A stretch of DNA of 64,000 nucleotides from Thermoplasmatota archaeon (GTDB taxonomy: Archaea > Thermoplasmatota > Thermoplasmata > Thermoplasmatales > Thermoplasmataceae), in NCBI GenBank assembly GCA_023379355.1, contig JAMCUD010000042.1, forward strand, positions 25,805-89,804, given 5' to 3'. This document shows, piece after piece, positions 55,281-64,000 of the stretch. Below the pieces are notes generated by a model. That model saw only the letters and a program-made list of their open reading frames with translations. It made no database searches and was not told the origin of the DNA. Positions within the stretch are counted from its first letter, which is position 1. Every line of letters begins with the position of its first letter. A program made the position numbers and the translations under genes.

Positions 55281-56834
55281 TTGTTCATTGATTCCGCTTT
55301 TTTCGGCTTTGCAAGGGCAGGTTCCCTCAACGATAAGATCAGCTATCCGGTGGTACTTGACCTCGAAAACCCTTTGCATAGTACTTTCGCAGACTCAATT
55401 ACCGCAGGAATTCAGGTTCCGTGGAATTTCGTTACCGGTAAATCAGATTTTGTGGAATCAGGAGAGGAATATCTAATAATTCCAGAACTATCCTCACTGA
55501 TCCAGAAACCCAGGAGGCTGATCTCCATAATCCAGAAGATCAGAAATGATTACGGGTTCAGAAGACTGATATACGCGCAGGGTTACTCAGATCCATATTT
55601 ACTTCCCATCCTGGTATATCTGGGAATTAGTATTTTTGATGACACAACGGCCAAGATTGAAGGGCTGGAAAATATAAGATACACGCAGCTTGGGAGAGTC
55701 AGGACATCTTCAAATCAATCTGATCATAATTCTGCATTCCTCAGAGAAACTGCTGAACTTTGCGATCTTTCGATCAGAAACGATACCCTGAGAAATATGG
55801 TGGAGAGGTACATAATGCACCCAAAGGCAATGGAACTCATACGACTTTCCGACTCTCTCCTGACACAGGAATTTGAAATTACATATCCGAGAAGGACCCC
55901 GGAAATATTTGCATCTACTCTGGATTCCTTAGTCAGGCCAGATTTGCTAAGGTATAAAGCTTACATCTCCAATGAGTATACTCGCAGTGACAATGGTGAC
56001 ATAGCTCTCCTTATTCCATGTACTGCGAAAAAGCCATATTCTCAATCCATGACGCATCAGAGGCTTTTCACGGCCCTGGGCAAGAGGAGACGCGGTCTGC
56101 ATGAAATAATTATCACATCCCCTGTTGGTGTTGTTCCGCGAGACCTTGAAAGAACTTATCCTCCAGCGTTCTATGATATCCCGGTGACCGGAAACTGGTA
56201 CCTGGAAGAGAAAGAAATGATTAGCAGCATGATACGGGATTACTTTTCAAGGAATTCCTACAGGAAAGTGATTGCATTCGTTGACAGCTCACTGGGGTTC
56301 ATAGAATCTGTGCTCCCGCCTGCATCCGATCTGATAATATGGGATAAGAAGAACCGGGAAAAGGAGTTTGATGAACTCAATTCGCGTCTAGACAGTTATA
56401 TGGAAAACAATCCAAAATCAGGCTCAGGAGGGTCCAGACTACACGAATATGTATCCATAGCAAAATATCAGTTCGGTTCCTGGATTGAAAAATACATACT
56501 TACCTGCAGAATTGTAAGGAACTATGACAGGGACATGCTGGTAAGTGATGGTAAACCTTCCCTGGTCTTTCATGAGGACAGAGGTTTCTTCTCCATAACA
56601 AAAAATGCGGCTCAATGGTTTCTTGAGAATGGAAAGTTTCTGGTGGAGATAGACGACTTCAAGCCAACTGCAAATATCTACGCTGTTGGGGTAAAGGGAG
56701 CCACTGATGACATCAGGCTGGGTGATGAGGTTGTTATACACAGCAATGGGGAAATCCGTGGCGTTGGAACCGCAAAGATGCCAGTAGATGCAATGACATC
56801 ACTGAAGAAAGGTGTGGCAGTAAAAGTAAGATGA
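55281..56834 (+). CDS. arcS: Archaeosine synthase ArcS (TGT-like, with PUA domain)
   Basis: A protein of 517 residues. A truncated TGT-like barrel (1-180) is followed by the ArcS core: L-L-I-P-C-T-A-K-K-P-Y-S-Q-S-M-T-H (the P-C-S-A-K-K-P-Y-S box), I-I-T-S-P-V-G-V-V-P-R-D-L-E, Y-D-I-P-V-T-G-N-W, and a C-terminal PUA domain with G-V-K-G-A-T-D-D-I-R-L-G-D-E-V. It works on preQ0 at tRNA position 15 on the way to archaeosine. The only fitting start is TTG 55281. The S-to-T change in the P-C-[ST]-A box is conservative. QueE is at 19524-20189. Confidence 0.92.
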   Translation: MFIDSAFFGFARAGSLNDKISYPVVLDLENPLHSTFADSITAGIQVPWNFVTGKSDFVESGEEYLIIPELSSLIQKPRRLISIIQKIRNDYGFRRLIYAQGYSDPYLLPILVYLGISIFDDTTAKIEGLENIRYTQLGRVRTSSNQSDHNSAFLRETAELCDLSIRNDTLRNMVERYIMHPKAMELIRLSDSLLTQEFEITYPRRTPEIFASTLDSLVRPDLLRYKAYISNEYTRSDNGDIALLIPCTAKKPYSQSMTHQRLFTALGKRRRGLHEIIITSPVGVVPRDLERTYPPAFYDIPVTGNWYLEEKEMISSMIRDYFSRNSYRKVIAFVDSSLGFIESVLPPASDLIIWDKKNREKEFDELNSRLDSYMENNPKSGSGGSRLHEYVSIAKYQFGSWIEKYILTCRIVRNYDRDMLVSDGKPSLVFHEDRGFFSITKNAAQWFLENGKFLVEIDDFKPTANIYAVGVKGATDDIRLGDEVVIHSNGEIRGVGTAKMPVDAMTSLKKGVAVKVR

Positions 56835-56991
56835 TGGGAACCCAAATCAAAATTTCCATATGATCGAAGCCAACAAGCATCGAACCATTTCAGGAGTCAA
56901 TGAAATTCTGTTAAAACACTGAAACAGCCCTCACCTTCAAGGAAAAACAACTGGCGTAAAGTTTTAATAATGGAAACAGCTAATTGTATGT

Positions 56992-59832
56992 TTGTCACCA
57001 AAATCGATAGCTTTCCTCATAGTGGGGATGGTTTTAATATCCGGAGTCTTCGTATTCTTTCATGTTGATTATCCTTCAGCCCCTGCCCAGATCATAATAA
57101 AGCCCCCTAAGGGATACACACCGCCAGTGATTTACCAGAAAGAGATATACAATAACAGAAATCTTGGAGGAGGTAATACCTCATTCAAGGATTACGGAAA
57201 TTCCACTGTTGTAATGCAGGGTTATGCCCGCAATTCCTCCAGTGGTTCTCCAATCGGCAATGCCACATTGTATTCTGCAGTACTGGAGGCAGGTACAGTG
57301 GTTCAAACATCCAGTAATGGTTTTTACAGGATTGTGTTCTTACAGAGCGGATATGGGAAATTTGCTTTCAAGATTTTCCAGTACAACACGCTATACACTG
57401 AGAATTATCTTCCTGTTAACGCTACTGTGTGGAATAATCTAAGTTTCGTTCCATCTCCAAAATATACAGTCTCCGGAACCACGGTGTATAATGGAAGTAC
57501 TGTCGGAAACGTGGTGTTGAAATTTGCGAGCAAATGGGGAACCTATAACATCTCTAGCTCCTCCGCAGGATCATACACTCTGACCGGGGTTTCGGGGAAT
57601 TACTCCATAGATGCAATTAAGAAGGGGTTCACAAACGTCACCAATCCCTCTTCGGTGGACATCAAAAATCTAAATATTCTATCCTTTACTCTTCAGCTAT
57701 TTCCGGACAACGAGACCGGGGCAATTATAAAAGGGCATGCACAGAATGAACTCGGCTACTATATTAACGATTACAGTGTCTATTCGAACACTTCCACACA
57801 GACAGCATTGAGAAATGGCCTCTACTACAGTGTCCCTGCAGACTTTGGTAACAACCATGTATCAGCATCCGCACCGGATTATCAGAATGTATACAGCATT
57901 GTTAGCGTATCGAGGGCTGTTACATACTACAATTTTACTCTCCCGTCAATAAATCCTTTTGATGCCTCTTCCGGTCAGGTGACAGAAACGATCTCCCAGG
58001 AAAACTCCTCATTCATGTCCGTATATCTCAGCGACAATGCATCATCTCCCGATTATGGCGTAATAAAAGTAACCCAGATCACTGGCCTTGTAAGGGGAAA
58101 CGGTTCCTCTGCAAACATGGCTAACCAAAAACTGGAAGTCATAACAAGCGTCAACGGAACATATTTCATAGAAAACATATCCACAAACAGCCTGGGACAG
58201 TACAGCTTTAACATGTCATTCCAGGGAAAGTACAAGTTCGCAATAATCGACCCTCTGTCATTTCCATATAATTTTTCAGCAAACCTTTCTGGCGGAAGCA
58301 TCAATCAAAACCTTAATTTCAGCCTTAAAAGCGGAAGTGTTGAGAAACTGAATATTCACACCGTGGGTGAAAACAATAAAACTCTTCCTGGGGTGAAAGT
58401 TAATATAACATCCGGTCTAAATTCAAACGGATCATCCATTTACACTAACACAACGTCTGGTTCAGGAAACACAAGTTTAAACCTGACCAATGGAAACTAC
58501 ACTGTGCATCTCTCAAAGCCCGGCTTCAACAACGTTTCATATAATTTGCCTCCGGGAAGCAGTAAGGTAAATCTCTCTCTGACACCGGTGAGCTCAATCG
58601 GCTCCAATTTCACCACCTGGAATCAGACTGAAGGACTACCGGGAGAATCTCCTGCAAATATTACTTCGCAGATGAATAACAGCAAACTTCCCGCGCCATC
58701 GACGGTGAATTATAATGCCACATATTTCACATTACTTCTGGAGAACGGGAACACACCGCTTTCCAATCAGAAAGCAGCGGTTTATATTTATGTGAATGGC
58801 TTCTATTATATACTGAAATCCCAAACAAACAGTTCTGGTGAACTCAACATTTCGCTGAAATTTGGTGGAACTTACACCGTACTGCCTGAGACAGTAGACT
58901 TCAATGGAACTGCCATAAGCGTAAACACCACAACACCGGGCTTCAAAGGAAGCGTCGTCAGGGACTCCATGAATGAGAAGAAACTTTTCAATCTCGACGT
59001 AACATTACAGAATCCTTACAGTTATCCCGGGTCAGCCCCTCCAGCCAATGGACTTTCAGTCTCTGGATATATTCTGCCCATACTCCCTTCAACCGTGTCT
59101 AGCGTTGAAAACCTTACATTTGTTAATTACACGATTCCTGCAGGTTATTTTTACCTAACTTATTCCTATGTTCATTTTGTTCCGGTTAACTTTTCTGTGA
59201 ATCTAACTTCAAGCACAGATGTAAAGAAGACTGTAGACCCATATCTCGTGATTCTCACCTACAATGACCAGGCAGACATGAATATACAAATAGCCGGGCC
59301 TATTAATTACAATGAAAATCTGATAGGCGCCGGCACGCTTTATCTCAATGAATCCCCTGGACAGATAACATCTCAGTCATATCTATCCGGGATACTTACC
59401 AACACTTCTACCCAGACTCTGACATCATCGTCCTCTGTGCTTGTTCTATCAGTTTCTTCAGATAACAAGACCACATCGATATCAGGTGGTTCCTCCTCGA
59501 TCACGTACACAGGGTCTTCAAATTTCACTTACTACAATTTCACCCTTATTGGAACCGTAGAGGATATTTTCCTTGGTTCCATTGACTACGGGGTATCCCA
59601 GATGGACATCCCCTCTAACTTTACACTCTATGACAATGCTACCCAGCTAACCGGAACGGTAGCATCAGGAAGCAATGGCAATACAATCGTTCTTTCGAAG
59701 TATTTCACTATCATTCCCGGAAGCGAAAATCACTTTAGGCTTAAATACTATGATCCGGGCAGTCTGGCTGTCTACAAGCCTTCAATAACAATTAGCTACA
59801 CCGTAGTTAGCCTAAATGGGGTGCTTAAATGA
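56992..59832 (+). CDS. Large N-anchored surface protein with repeated beta-sandwich domains
   Basis: A protein of 946 residues from TTG 56992. A hydrophobic segment at about 5-25 acts as signal or anchor. The rest is extracytoplasmic, rich in N-x-[ST] sequons, serine, glycine and aromatic residues. At least five repeats of a carboxypeptidase-regulatory-like fold can be traced, each with a G-x-Y-x-[FL] strand (for example S-N-G-F-Y-R-I-V-F, S-A-G-S-Y-T-L, N-G-N-Y-T-V-H-L). No C-terminal anchor is visible. It is the first gene of an operon (ATGA overlap with the next) ending in MoxR, DUF58 and a membrane protein. Adhesion or cell-envelope role inferred. Confidence 0.72.
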   Translation: MSPKSIAFLIVGMVLISGVFVFFHVDYPSAPAQIIIKPPKGYTPPVIYQKEIYNNRNLGGGNTSFKDYGNSTVVMQGYARNSSSGSPIGNATLYSAVLEAGTVVQTSSNGFYRIVFLQSGYGKFAFKIFQYNTLYTENYLPVNATVWNNLSFVPSPKYTVSGTTVYNGSTVGNVVLKFASKWGTYNISSSSAGSYTLTGVSGNYSIDAIKKGFTNVTNPSSVDIKNLNILSFTLQLFPDNETGAIIKGHAQNELGYYINDYSVYSNTSTQTALRNGLYYSVPADFGNNHVSASAPDYQNVYSIVSVSRAVTYYNFTLPSINPFDASSGQVTETISQENSSFMSVYLSDNASSPDYGVIKVTQITGLVRGNGSSANMANQKLEVITSVNGTYFIENISTNSLGQYSFNMSFQGKYKFAIIDPLSFPYNFSANLSGGSINQNLNFSLKSGSVEKLNIHTVGENNKTLPGVKVNITSGLNSNGSSIYTNTTSGSGNTSLNLTNGNYTVHLSKPGFNNVSYNLPPGSSKVNLSLTPVSSIGSNFTTWNQTEGLPGESPANITSQMNNSKLPAPSTVNYNATYFTLLLENGNTPLSNQKAAVYIYVNGFYYILKSQTNSSGELNISLKFGGTYTVLPETVDFNGTAISVNTTTPGFKGSVVRDSMNEKKLFNLDVTLQNPYSYPGSAPPANGLSVSGYILPILPSTVSSVENLTFVNYTIPAGYFYLTYSYVHFVPVNFSVNLTSSTDVKKTVDPYLVILTYNDQADMNIQIAGPINYNENLIGAGTLYLNESPGQITSQSYLSGILTNTSTQTLTSSSSVLVLSVSSDNKTTSISGGSSSITYTGSSNFTYYNFTLIGTVEDIFLGSIDYGVSQMDIPSNFTLYDNATQLTGTVASGSNGNTIVLSKYFTIIPGSENHFRLKYYDPGSLAVYKPSITISYTVVSLNGVLK

Positions 59833-60389
59833 GTCTGTTCTCCAGTGATGGAAATAAAAAAGTAAAGAAAGTGAAAAAGAATCCGAATCAGAAAAAATCA
59901 CGGCAAAGAAGCTCAAACCCTGTGGAAACTGTTGTGGAAGTGAAAACAGTTGGGGATATTCCGCCAATGCTTGAGGCGAGGAAGCTGCTTGGAGAAGAAC
60001 AGATTGAGAAAGCGGCGGCGGTTACCTATAAAGCTGCAAGATCTGATTACTGCAGGTACTTTTCAAGAAGTCCTCCATCATCCATGGGAGAAAGGGAATT
60101 CATGATCCGCGAGATTCAGAGCCTCAAGGGAAAGATCAGCATGAGTGCACTGGTTGACGGGCATTCCATGTATGAAGCGATGGATGAAATAGTAACAGAA
60201 TCAGATAAGGACAAGGAAAGATTGAATGCCCTCAAGAGACTTGTCTTCTATTATATGAATTACTACGAAACCTCGAGGTTTGCAAGATCAATATCATTCA
60301 GCGGCGATGAGATGCTAGACAAGTATGGCGGTATCTACAACTATATGGACATTATGAAACTGTATTTCCAGGACTCAATGATGGAGTAA
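59829..60389 (+). CDS. Unknown basic-to-helical operon protein
   Basis: A protein of 186 residues: a very basic first 35 residues (many K and R), then helices with T-Y-K-A-A-R-S-D-Y-C-R-Y-F-S. No membrane segment or motif recognised. It starts within the surface-protein stop and ends 2 bp before the next start, so it belongs to the MoxR/DUF58 unit. Cytosolic scaffold for the complex is possible. Confidence 0.6.
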   Translation: MSLFSSDGNKKVKKVKKNPNQKKSRQRSSNPVETVVEVKTVGDIPPMLEARKLLGEEQIEKAAAVTYKAARSDYCRYFSRSPPSSMGEREFMIREIQSLKGKISMSALVDGHSMYEAMDEIVTESDKDKERLNALKRLVFYYMNYYETSRFARSISFSGDEMLDKYGGIYNYMDIMKLYFQDSMME

Positions 60390-60391
60390 GA

Positions 60392-60892
60392 ATGGTCAGC
60401 GAAACTTACATTGGTTCGGTACTTCTGTCTCTGATCGAGGGGTTCCCGTCAAGGGTGGAAGCAAACCCCCTGATGCTTCTGAGCTTCATAATACCGATGC
60501 TGATTATCTGGATATCTTCTCTATCAATTCGCGGTTTTGCCAGGAGAAGGAAGATTGATGGCCCACCCACCCTGGAACAGAGAAGGGAGAAATTTTTAAT
60601 TCCAGCTGATTTTTTCACTTCTGAATCTGAACATGTAAGGAAACTTGACATGGATCATTTTCTTGATCCTATTGGAGAGGATTTCGATCACCTTCAGGGA
60701 TTTCCAGATTATTTCCAGTCTCTTAGAAAACAGTATATCAAGTATTCACGAATGGCCACGAGTAGCCGAAAAAAGAGAAAAGAAATGGGCCAGAGGAAGC
60801 AGTTGGAGACTTTCAATGAAATCCTGAACCTTTACAACAGGCTCAGAAAAACAAGGTTCGACACAGTGGAATTTGAAGAGGAGAGGAAGTGA
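60392..60892 (+). CDS. Single-TM operon protein
   Basis: A protein of 166 residues with one hydrophobic segment at about 25-45 (L-M-L-L-S-F-I-I-P-M-L-I-I-W-I) and a long basic cytoplasmic tail rich in K and R. No family recognised. Linked to genes on both sides by gaps of 1-2 bp. It may join the MoxR ATPase to the membrane. Confidence 0.6.
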   Translation: MVSETYIGSVLLSLIEGFPSRVEANPLMLLSFIIPMLIIWISSLSIRGFARRRKIDGPPTLEQRREKFLIPADFFTSESEHVRKLDMDHFLDPIGEDFDHLQGFPDYFQSLRKQYIKYSRMATSSRKKRKEMGQRKQLETFNEILNLYNRLRKTRFDTVEFEEERK

Positions 60893-60893
60893 A

Positions 60894-61865
60894 ATGACTG
60901 AACAATATCCAGTTGAAGATATAGTAGAACTCAGGAATACAATAAAGAAGATAGAGGATAGAATTGGAAAGAAGGTAATAGGATCGGAACCCATAGTGAG
61001 ATATCTGTTTATTTCACTCATAAGCAGAAATCATCTGCTCCTTGAGGGAGTTCCAGGACTTGCAAAAACCATGCTTGCCAGTGAGTATTCAAGAAACATG
61101 AACATGGATTTCAAAAGGATTCAGTTCACCCCGGATATGCTTCCCAGTGATATCACTGGTAGCATTATTTTCAATCTGGAGGACCGAAAACTGGAGTTCA
61201 GGAAAGGCCCTATCTTTGCAAATGTCCTTCTGGCAGATGAAATTAATAGGACTCCTGCAAAGGTGCAATCAGCTCTCCTTGAGGGTATGGAGGAGATGAA
61301 GGTCTCTGTAGGCGGCGAAGACTACCCTCTTCCGGAACCTTTCCTTGTCATTGCCACTCAGAACCCAATTGAGCAGGAAGGTACATTTCCGCTTGCTGAA
61401 GCACTTATGGACAGGTTCCTCTTCAGGTGCATACTCGAATATCCCTCAAGAGAACAGGAGCTGGGTATACTTCGTTCCATCTCACGGGAAGAGGAGGATG
61501 AGCCAACCCTGATAGACGCTTCGAGAATTATAGCATTGAGGAAGGAGGCAGCTCAGGTGTTCGTAAGTGAAGAATTGATCACATACATAGTTGACTTAAT
61601 CAGGAAGACCCGGTCCGATGAAATGGTCCTTGTCGGGGCCAGTCCAAGAACATCAGCTAAATTCCTGATGGCCGCAAGGGTAAATGCGCTGCTGAATGCC
61701 AGAGATTTCGTGATTCCTGAGGATGTGAGATTCCTCGCCCAGCCAATCCTTAACCACAGGCTCATCTTAAGGCCTGAGGCGCTCCTTGAAAGCGGCGGAG
61801 ATGGATATTCAACCGTGAACAGAATTATTGAGAGAATAGTCAATTCTGTCGTGGCTCCAAAATGA
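60894..61865 (+). CDS. MoxR-type AAA+ ATPase
   Basis: A protein of 323 residues from ATG 60894 (1 bp after the previous stop; GGAAGTGA is the ribosome binding site). Walker A: L-E-G-V-P-G-L-A-K-T-M; Walker B: V-L-L-A-D-E-I-N-R; sensor 1: I-A-T-Q-N-P-I-E; and the E-G-T-F-P-L-P-E-A-like E-G-T-F-P-L-A-E-A segment unique to MoxR. It acts as a chaperone that matures or activates other proteins, usually with a DUF58/VWA partner, here the next gene (overlap of 4 bp). Confidence 0.93.
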   Translation: MTEQYPVEDIVELRNTIKKIEDRIGKKVIGSEPIVRYLFISLISRNHLLLEGVPGLAKTMLASEYSRNMNMDFKRIQFTPDMLPSDITGSIIFNLEDRKLEFRKGPIFANVLLADEINRTPAKVQSALLEGMEEMKVSVGGEDYPLPEPFLVIATQNPIEQEGTFPLAEALMDRFLFRCILEYPSREQELGILRSISREEEDEPTLIDASRIIALRKEAAQVFVSEELITYIVDLIRKTRSDEMVLVGASPRTSAKFLMAARVNALLNARDFVIPEDVRFLAQPILNHRLILRPEALLESGGDGYSTVNRIIERIVNSVVAPK

Positions 61866-63175
61866 TAAAAAAATCCGGGCTGGCACTGCTGGGAATACTG
61901 TCCTACAGTATTCTTGAATCCCTGATTTTCGGCTATGATTATTTCATAGTCCTTACTTTTATTCTTTTCTTCGTAGTCAGTTCGGACATTATCATTTTCA
62001 ACAAAGTTACTACCGAGGCGCTGGAACGTGTCAGGACTGAACGTGACATCGGTCAGGACTTCACCAGAAAATACCAGGGGAAGGAAGTGAAGCTTAAATT
62101 CAAGAACCCCAACAGGAACCTTGTGAAGTTCCACTACTATGACACAATTTCTGATAATTTCACGGTGGAGGGAGACTTTGAGGGTGAGATAGCACTTGCC
62201 CCCGGTGAGGAAAAAACAGTGACATATAGCCTGAAACCCCTCTCCATTGGAAAGTATGAGATCGGGCCCCTGAAACTTTACTCTGAAGATCCAATGAAGC
62301 TCTGTGTGGAAAATGTGGAGATCGAAAAGGCAGATACCGTCAGGGTCGGGCCCTCAATGTCCGATGTTTTCACCCAGAGGAGCGAGAGACTAAGTAACTT
62401 CCTGTTCACCGTGGGCATTCACTTCTCAAGAAAAAGTGGACAGGGTTATGATTTCTATGGAATACGGCAGTATGTGGAATCCGACGATTTTAGATATGTA
62501 GCGTGGAACAGGTATGGAGCAATCAATGGTGATGATCTCTACATAAAGCAGATGGAGGAGGAAAGGCAGATAGATGTGTATTTCGTTGTTGATTACAGCA
62601 TAAACGTCAATGTTGGTTATGGGGGTGTCAGGATGTATGACCGGGTCATCTCAACAATTATCAACTCTGCATATTCTATACTCAAAAATAGAGACAGGGT
62701 GGGGTTCCAGCTTATTTCTTCAGATGTGGATGTATTCATCCCTGCCAGGAAATCCGATGAAGGGATAAAGAGCCTGGAAAAGCATGTAGCCGATCTCAGA
62801 CCAAAGGGCCAGTTTGACATTTCAACAGTAATGAAGACTATCAGGAAGAATTTCAAGAAGAACTCAGTGGTTTTCATAATATCTCCATTTTCTGAACCCG
62901 AGCATTTCATTATTTCAAATAGAAAACAGTTCAATACGGGCCACCCCACTTATCTTTTCATCCCGGACAGATACGATTTTGAGCCGCCCAGCACTACAGA
63001 GGTTGGAAGAAAACTTCTCATGAGCCTTGAGATAAAGCAACGCAAGAACCTCAAGGCAATCACCTCATTTTTCAATGGGGTCGGTATCAAGGCGGTGGTT
63101 GCCAGAGACAGGGAATTGATCGCACGGATACTGGCTGAATACAGGTATGCCAGGACATTGAACCTGGGGAGCTGA
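61862..63175 (+). CDS. DUF58/VWA-like protein
   Basis: A protein of 437 residues. Two hydrophobic segments at about 5-50, then the DUF58 core: I-R-Q-Y-V-E-S-D-D-F-R-Y-V-A-W-N-R (the R-x-Y-x2-G-D-x2-R-x-I-x-W motif with variation) and a VWA-like fold with D-Y-S-I-N-V (MIDAS-like D-x-S-x-S altered). Such proteins are clients or partners of MoxR in envelope processes. It overlaps the MoxR stop and is followed by a membrane protein 2 bp later. Confidence 0.88.
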   Translation: MIKKSGLALLGILSYSILESLIFGYDYFIVLTFILFFVVSSDIIIFNKVTTEALERVRTERDIGQDFTRKYQGKEVKLKFKNPNRNLVKFHYYDTISDNFTVEGDFEGEIALAPGEEKTVTYSLKPLSIGKYEIGPLKLYSEDPMKLCVENVEIEKADTVRVGPSMSDVFTQRSERLSNFLFTVGIHFSRKSGQGYDFYGIRQYVESDDFRYVAWNRYGAINGDDLYIKQMEEERQIDVYFVVDYSINVNVGYGGVRMYDRVISTIINSAYSILKNRDRVGFQLISSDVDVFIPARKSDEGIKSLEKHVADLRPKGQFDISTVMKTIRKNFKKNSVVFIISPFSEPEHFIISNRKQFNTGHPTYLFIPDRYDFEPPSTTEVGRKLLMSLEIKQRKNLKAITSFFNGVGIKAVVARDRELIARILAEYRYARTLNLGS

Positions 63176-63177
63176 TA

Positions 63178-64000
63178 ATGAGGCTTGAAAATTCGAAATA
63201 TGTTTTGAACTTCATGATTCTCCTGCCATCCATAGTTCTCTTCTTCTATGTTATCCCAGAACTATACCTGGTGCTTTATCTTGTACCATTCATAATTCTT
63301 TCATTAATGCCCATAATTAAGAGGCTGATTCCCTCAAGATTCAGGAAGGGATTTTACTACTATGTGGCAACTGTAGTTCTTGTACTGGTACTTTTAACGC
63401 TTCTTGTAAAGATTTCTGTACTTCCACTGGTCTGGTATGACAGATATTTCATGATACCGCTTACAGAGCAGACCTTTCTCACGATCTTCATATCGATCTC
63501 AACTGCCTCAATCATCGAAGGTATTCTGTCCGAATCCCTTAACAGGGCAGTTTCATCACTTTTTGTATCTATACTTCCACTGTTGGATCAGGTTTTTGCT
63601 GTTTTCCTGACGACCAATGGTCTTTCCTACTTTTCCGCTCTCGGAGAGGCTTATTCGTACCAGTTTATTTCAATACTGGCCCTGGTCTTTACAGGGTCTA
63701 CAAATATTGACGGAAACAGTTTCCCGCCTCCCCTGTCTACATTCCAGTCTCCCCTGAACAATTTTGTACTTGTGGCAATGATAATATCCATAATAGGCTT
63801 CATTCTATATTTCATACTGATAAAGGAAACGAAGCACCGGTCCGAGGCAGTTTCCCTGATTTCCATGCCTATCCTTGCCGGTGCAGTTATTGGAGTCATA
63901 ACCTTCCTGGCCATTGTTGAACTGGAATCCCTGAATCTTCAACTCCTGGGAGGTTCTGTTGCAATACTGGCGACCGTGATATACATGGCAAGGTCCTCGC
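63178..64000 (+). CDS. Polytopic membrane protein of the MoxR/DUF58 operon (partial)
   Basis: The frame is open from ATG 63178 to the right edge (274 complete codons), so its C-terminus is outside the window. At least seven hydrophobic segments can be counted, beginning near residue 11 (F-M-I-L-L-P-S-I-V-L-F-F). No enzyme motif is visible in this part. It begins 2 bp after DUF58 and belongs to the same unit. MoxR operons often encode such membrane parts next to DUF58; function unknown. Confidence 0.75.
   Translation, partial: MRLENSKYVLNFMILLPSIVLFFYVIPELYLVLYLVPFIILSLMPIIKRLIPSRFRKGFYYYVATVVLVLVLLTLLVKISVLPLVWYDRYFMIPLTEQTFLTIFISISTASIIEGILSESLNRAVSSLFVSILPLLDQVFAVFLTTNGLSYFSALGEAYSYQFISILALVFTGSTNIDGNSFPPPLSTFQSPLNNFVLVAMIISIIGFILYFILIKETKHRSEAVSLISMPILAGAVIGVITFLAIVELESLNLQLLGGSVAILATVIYMARSS

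Noticed and set aside
61553..62134. 193-residue minus-strand frame over moxR/DUF58
   Set aside because: Antisense to two well-supported genes in one operon.

Overview
The window looks like a chromosomal segment of an acidophilic archaeon of the order Thermoplasmatales (Ferroplasma / Cuniculiplasma / Acidiplasma-like; the genus cannot be fixed by eye). The informational genes are archaeal: thermosome, primase large subunit PriL, exosome Csl4, an Sm-like protein, ribosomal protein S8e, SRP19 and SRP RNA, RNase P subunit Rnp4, archaeosine genes arcS and queE, and an aTrm56-HD fusion. Order-level hints are an O6-alkylguanine-DNA alkyltransferase/endonuclease V fusion of the kind known from Ferroplasma, a TPP riboswitch in front of an MFS transporter, and many MFS carriers.

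Region 1 (1-9650) is a visibly AT-richer accessory island on the 3' side of a tRNA-Leu(CAG) gene. It holds an edge-truncated protein with six zinc-knuckle-like repeats, NUMOD3-like segments and a probable Vsr/DUF559-type nuclease end; a tyrosine integrase broken by at least one frameshift and two stops; a two-gene unit made of a 1148-aa SIR2-like/P-loop STAND-like protein and a 393-aa partner whose C-terminus resembles the tail domain of tRNA nucleotidyltransferases; an ApeA-like HEPN protein with an intact R-x4-H motif; and a VapBC pair whose vapC carries a one-base frameshift. I read this as a decayed integrative element carrying candidate antiviral genes. The SIR2-like/STAND protein and its partner are the best candidate for an undescribed system.

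Region 2 (9.7-30 kb) is core genome: two MFS carriers, the OGT-EndoV fusion, an MMPL-type exporter, Rnp4, phosphoglycolate phosphatase, dihydroorotase, QueE, a prolidase, PriL, SRP19, S8e, a dolichol-kinase-like membrane protein, acetyltransferases, malic enzyme, a riboswitch-controlled probable thiamine transporter, SRP RNA and tRNA-Asn.

Region 3 (30-46 kb) holds aTrm56-HD with a regulator, tRNA-Gln, a thiolase/DUF35 pair, a tandem ThyX-like protein, thermosome, PhzF-like protein, the sucC-sucD-argF run, a METTL5-like methylase and tRNA-His. Region 4 (45.6-54 kb) is metabolic and regulatory: an isopropylmalate dehydrogenase-like enzyme, an MmgE/PrpD protein, an MFS carrier, LysR and Lrp regulators, a CPA2 antiporter and an SDR. 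Region 5 (54-64 kb) holds the Csl4/55-aa protein/Sm run, arcS, and a surface-protein/MoxR/DUF58/membrane-protein operon that runs off the right edge.

One unexpected pattern is three short tandem duplications inside conserved genes within about 17 kb: 16 bp at the end of the prolidase gene (frameshift), 25 bp near the start of the thiolase gene (frameshift) and 111 bp in the thermosome gene (in frame, +37 residues). They are either real recent slippage or recombination events in this strain or assembly artefacts; reads spanning the junctions would settle it.
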